Of a DNA stretch of 42,900 nt, positions 42,598 to 42,900 are shown in pieces. The stretch's first letter is position 1, and each line of letters begins with the position of its first letter. Origin of the DNA: Aliivibrio_A kagoshimensis (GTDB lineage: Bacteria > Pseudomonadota > Gammaproteobacteria > Enterobacterales > Vibrionaceae); contig NZ_JAKJSQ010000035.1 in the NCBI RefSeq assembly GCF_050337105.1, forward strand, positions 1 to 42,900, given 5' to 3'. The notes below the pieces were generated by a model. It was not told the DNA's origin and did no database searches. It saw nothing but the letters and a program-made list of their open reading frames with translations. Both the position numbers and the translations under genes were made by a program.

Positions 42598-42900
42598 TGC
42601 ATCCTCCTTTCCTTGGTGCCTTCCTGGCTCCTAATAATTGAATCCGACCGAAGTAACTTCTAATAATTATGGGTGAATTGGCCGATAAATGTGCTGATGT
42701 GGGGACAATAAATTTAACAATTCCTTTGATCAAACTTCTCAGCAGCTTTACAAATTATAAGGAAACTATAAAAAGGTCAAGTATTCGACAATAATGAGTT
42801 TAAAGATTTAATAACAATAATTTACTTTCTTTTGTTTATACTTAACAATGGCTTAACATTTTATTTTTGATAAGTTTTTGATTAATAAGGTGGAATGACT
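42598..42900 (-). promoter_or_regulatory. AT-rich upstream region of gltB
   Basis: About 300 bp without a supported gene. A minus-strand promoter candidate is TTGACC (42775-42780) with TATAAT (42754-42759). Both hexamers are good but the 15-bp spacer is short. It would give a leader of about 150 nt. The rest is very AT-rich, as expected where Lrp or other nucleoid-type regulators bind upstream of gltBD, but I cannot pick out a specific site. An ATG at 42895 on the plus strand has AAGGTGG upstream and might begin a divergent gene that leaves the window. Confidence 0.45.

Noticed and set aside
42895..42900. Possible start of a divergent gene at the right edge
   Set aside because: There is an ATG with AAGGTGG upstream, but only two codons are in the window and the ribosome-site spacing is very tight.
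1..42900. CRISPR arrays, tRNA or rRNA genes, integron attC sites, insertion sequences, prophage genes
   Set aside because: I saw no regularly spaced repeats, transposase or integrase products, or tRNA-like folds; every long frame is a recognised housekeeping or metabolic gene.

Overview
The window reads as a chromosomal segment of a member of the Vibrionaceae (Vibrio, Photobacterium or a close relative). The evidence is the complete chitin-oligosaccharide catabolic cluster with its hybrid sensor ChiS, arranged as in Vibrio cholerae, next to a ferric-iron transporter, plus the block hemL / small ORF / erpA / RND efflux / M23 peptidase / tyrS, also in vibrio order. Genes are dense, look intact, and use AT-leaning codons. 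I see no phage, insertion sequence, CRISPR array, rRNA or tRNA. The genus cannot be settled from the sequence alone.

Layout. (1) 1-2720, plus strand: the end of an iron(III) ABC transporter operon (fbpB, fbpC), preceded by a strong hairpin. (2) 2727-17155, minus strand: one apparent 14.4-kb operon reading from cbp (periplasmic chitooligosaccharide-binding protein) through two permeases, two ATPases, a GH9 glucosaminidase-like enzyme, glucosamine kinase gspK, a cytoplasmic GH20 hexosaminidase and GH94 chitobiose phosphorylase to a phosphohexomutase, closed by a terminator. (3) 17156-17716: a 561-bp gene-free regulatory region. (4) 17717-21091: chiS, with its own terminator. (5) 21320-25115, minus strand: rsmC, an AI-2E-family permease and hemL, with a 39-codon membrane-protein gene on the plus strand between the last two. 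(6) 25316-30197, plus strand: erpA behind an IscR-type operator, then a two-gene RND efflux operon. (7) 30218-32899: an M23 endopeptidase and, divergent from it, tyrS. (8) 32915-36605, minus strand: a DUF1499-like lipoprotein, mtnN, cbiB-like, btuF and a YadS/TRIC-family channel. (9) 36656-42597, minus strand: gltB-gltD with its terminator.

How the parts work together. CBP captures chitin oligosaccharides in the periplasm, feeds the Dpp/Opp-type ABC importer, and (from work on V. cholerae) controls ChiS. Imported (GlcNAc)2 can be split by phosphorolysis (GH94, then GlcNAc-1-P to the mutase) or by hydrolysis (GH20). Partly or fully deacetylated dimers are plausibly handled by the GH9 enzyme, with glucosamine kinase taking up the product.

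The most useful non-coding observations are a repeated ACGT-centred motif in the cbp regulatory region that recurs as a perfect dyad upstream of chiS, two CRP-like dyads in the cbp region, an IscR type-1-like operator laid over the erpA promoter, and several well-formed terminators. No clearly new multi-gene system is visible. The best leads are regulatory architecture, the small membrane protein, and the retained hemL-erpA-yadS-btuF-mtnN block.
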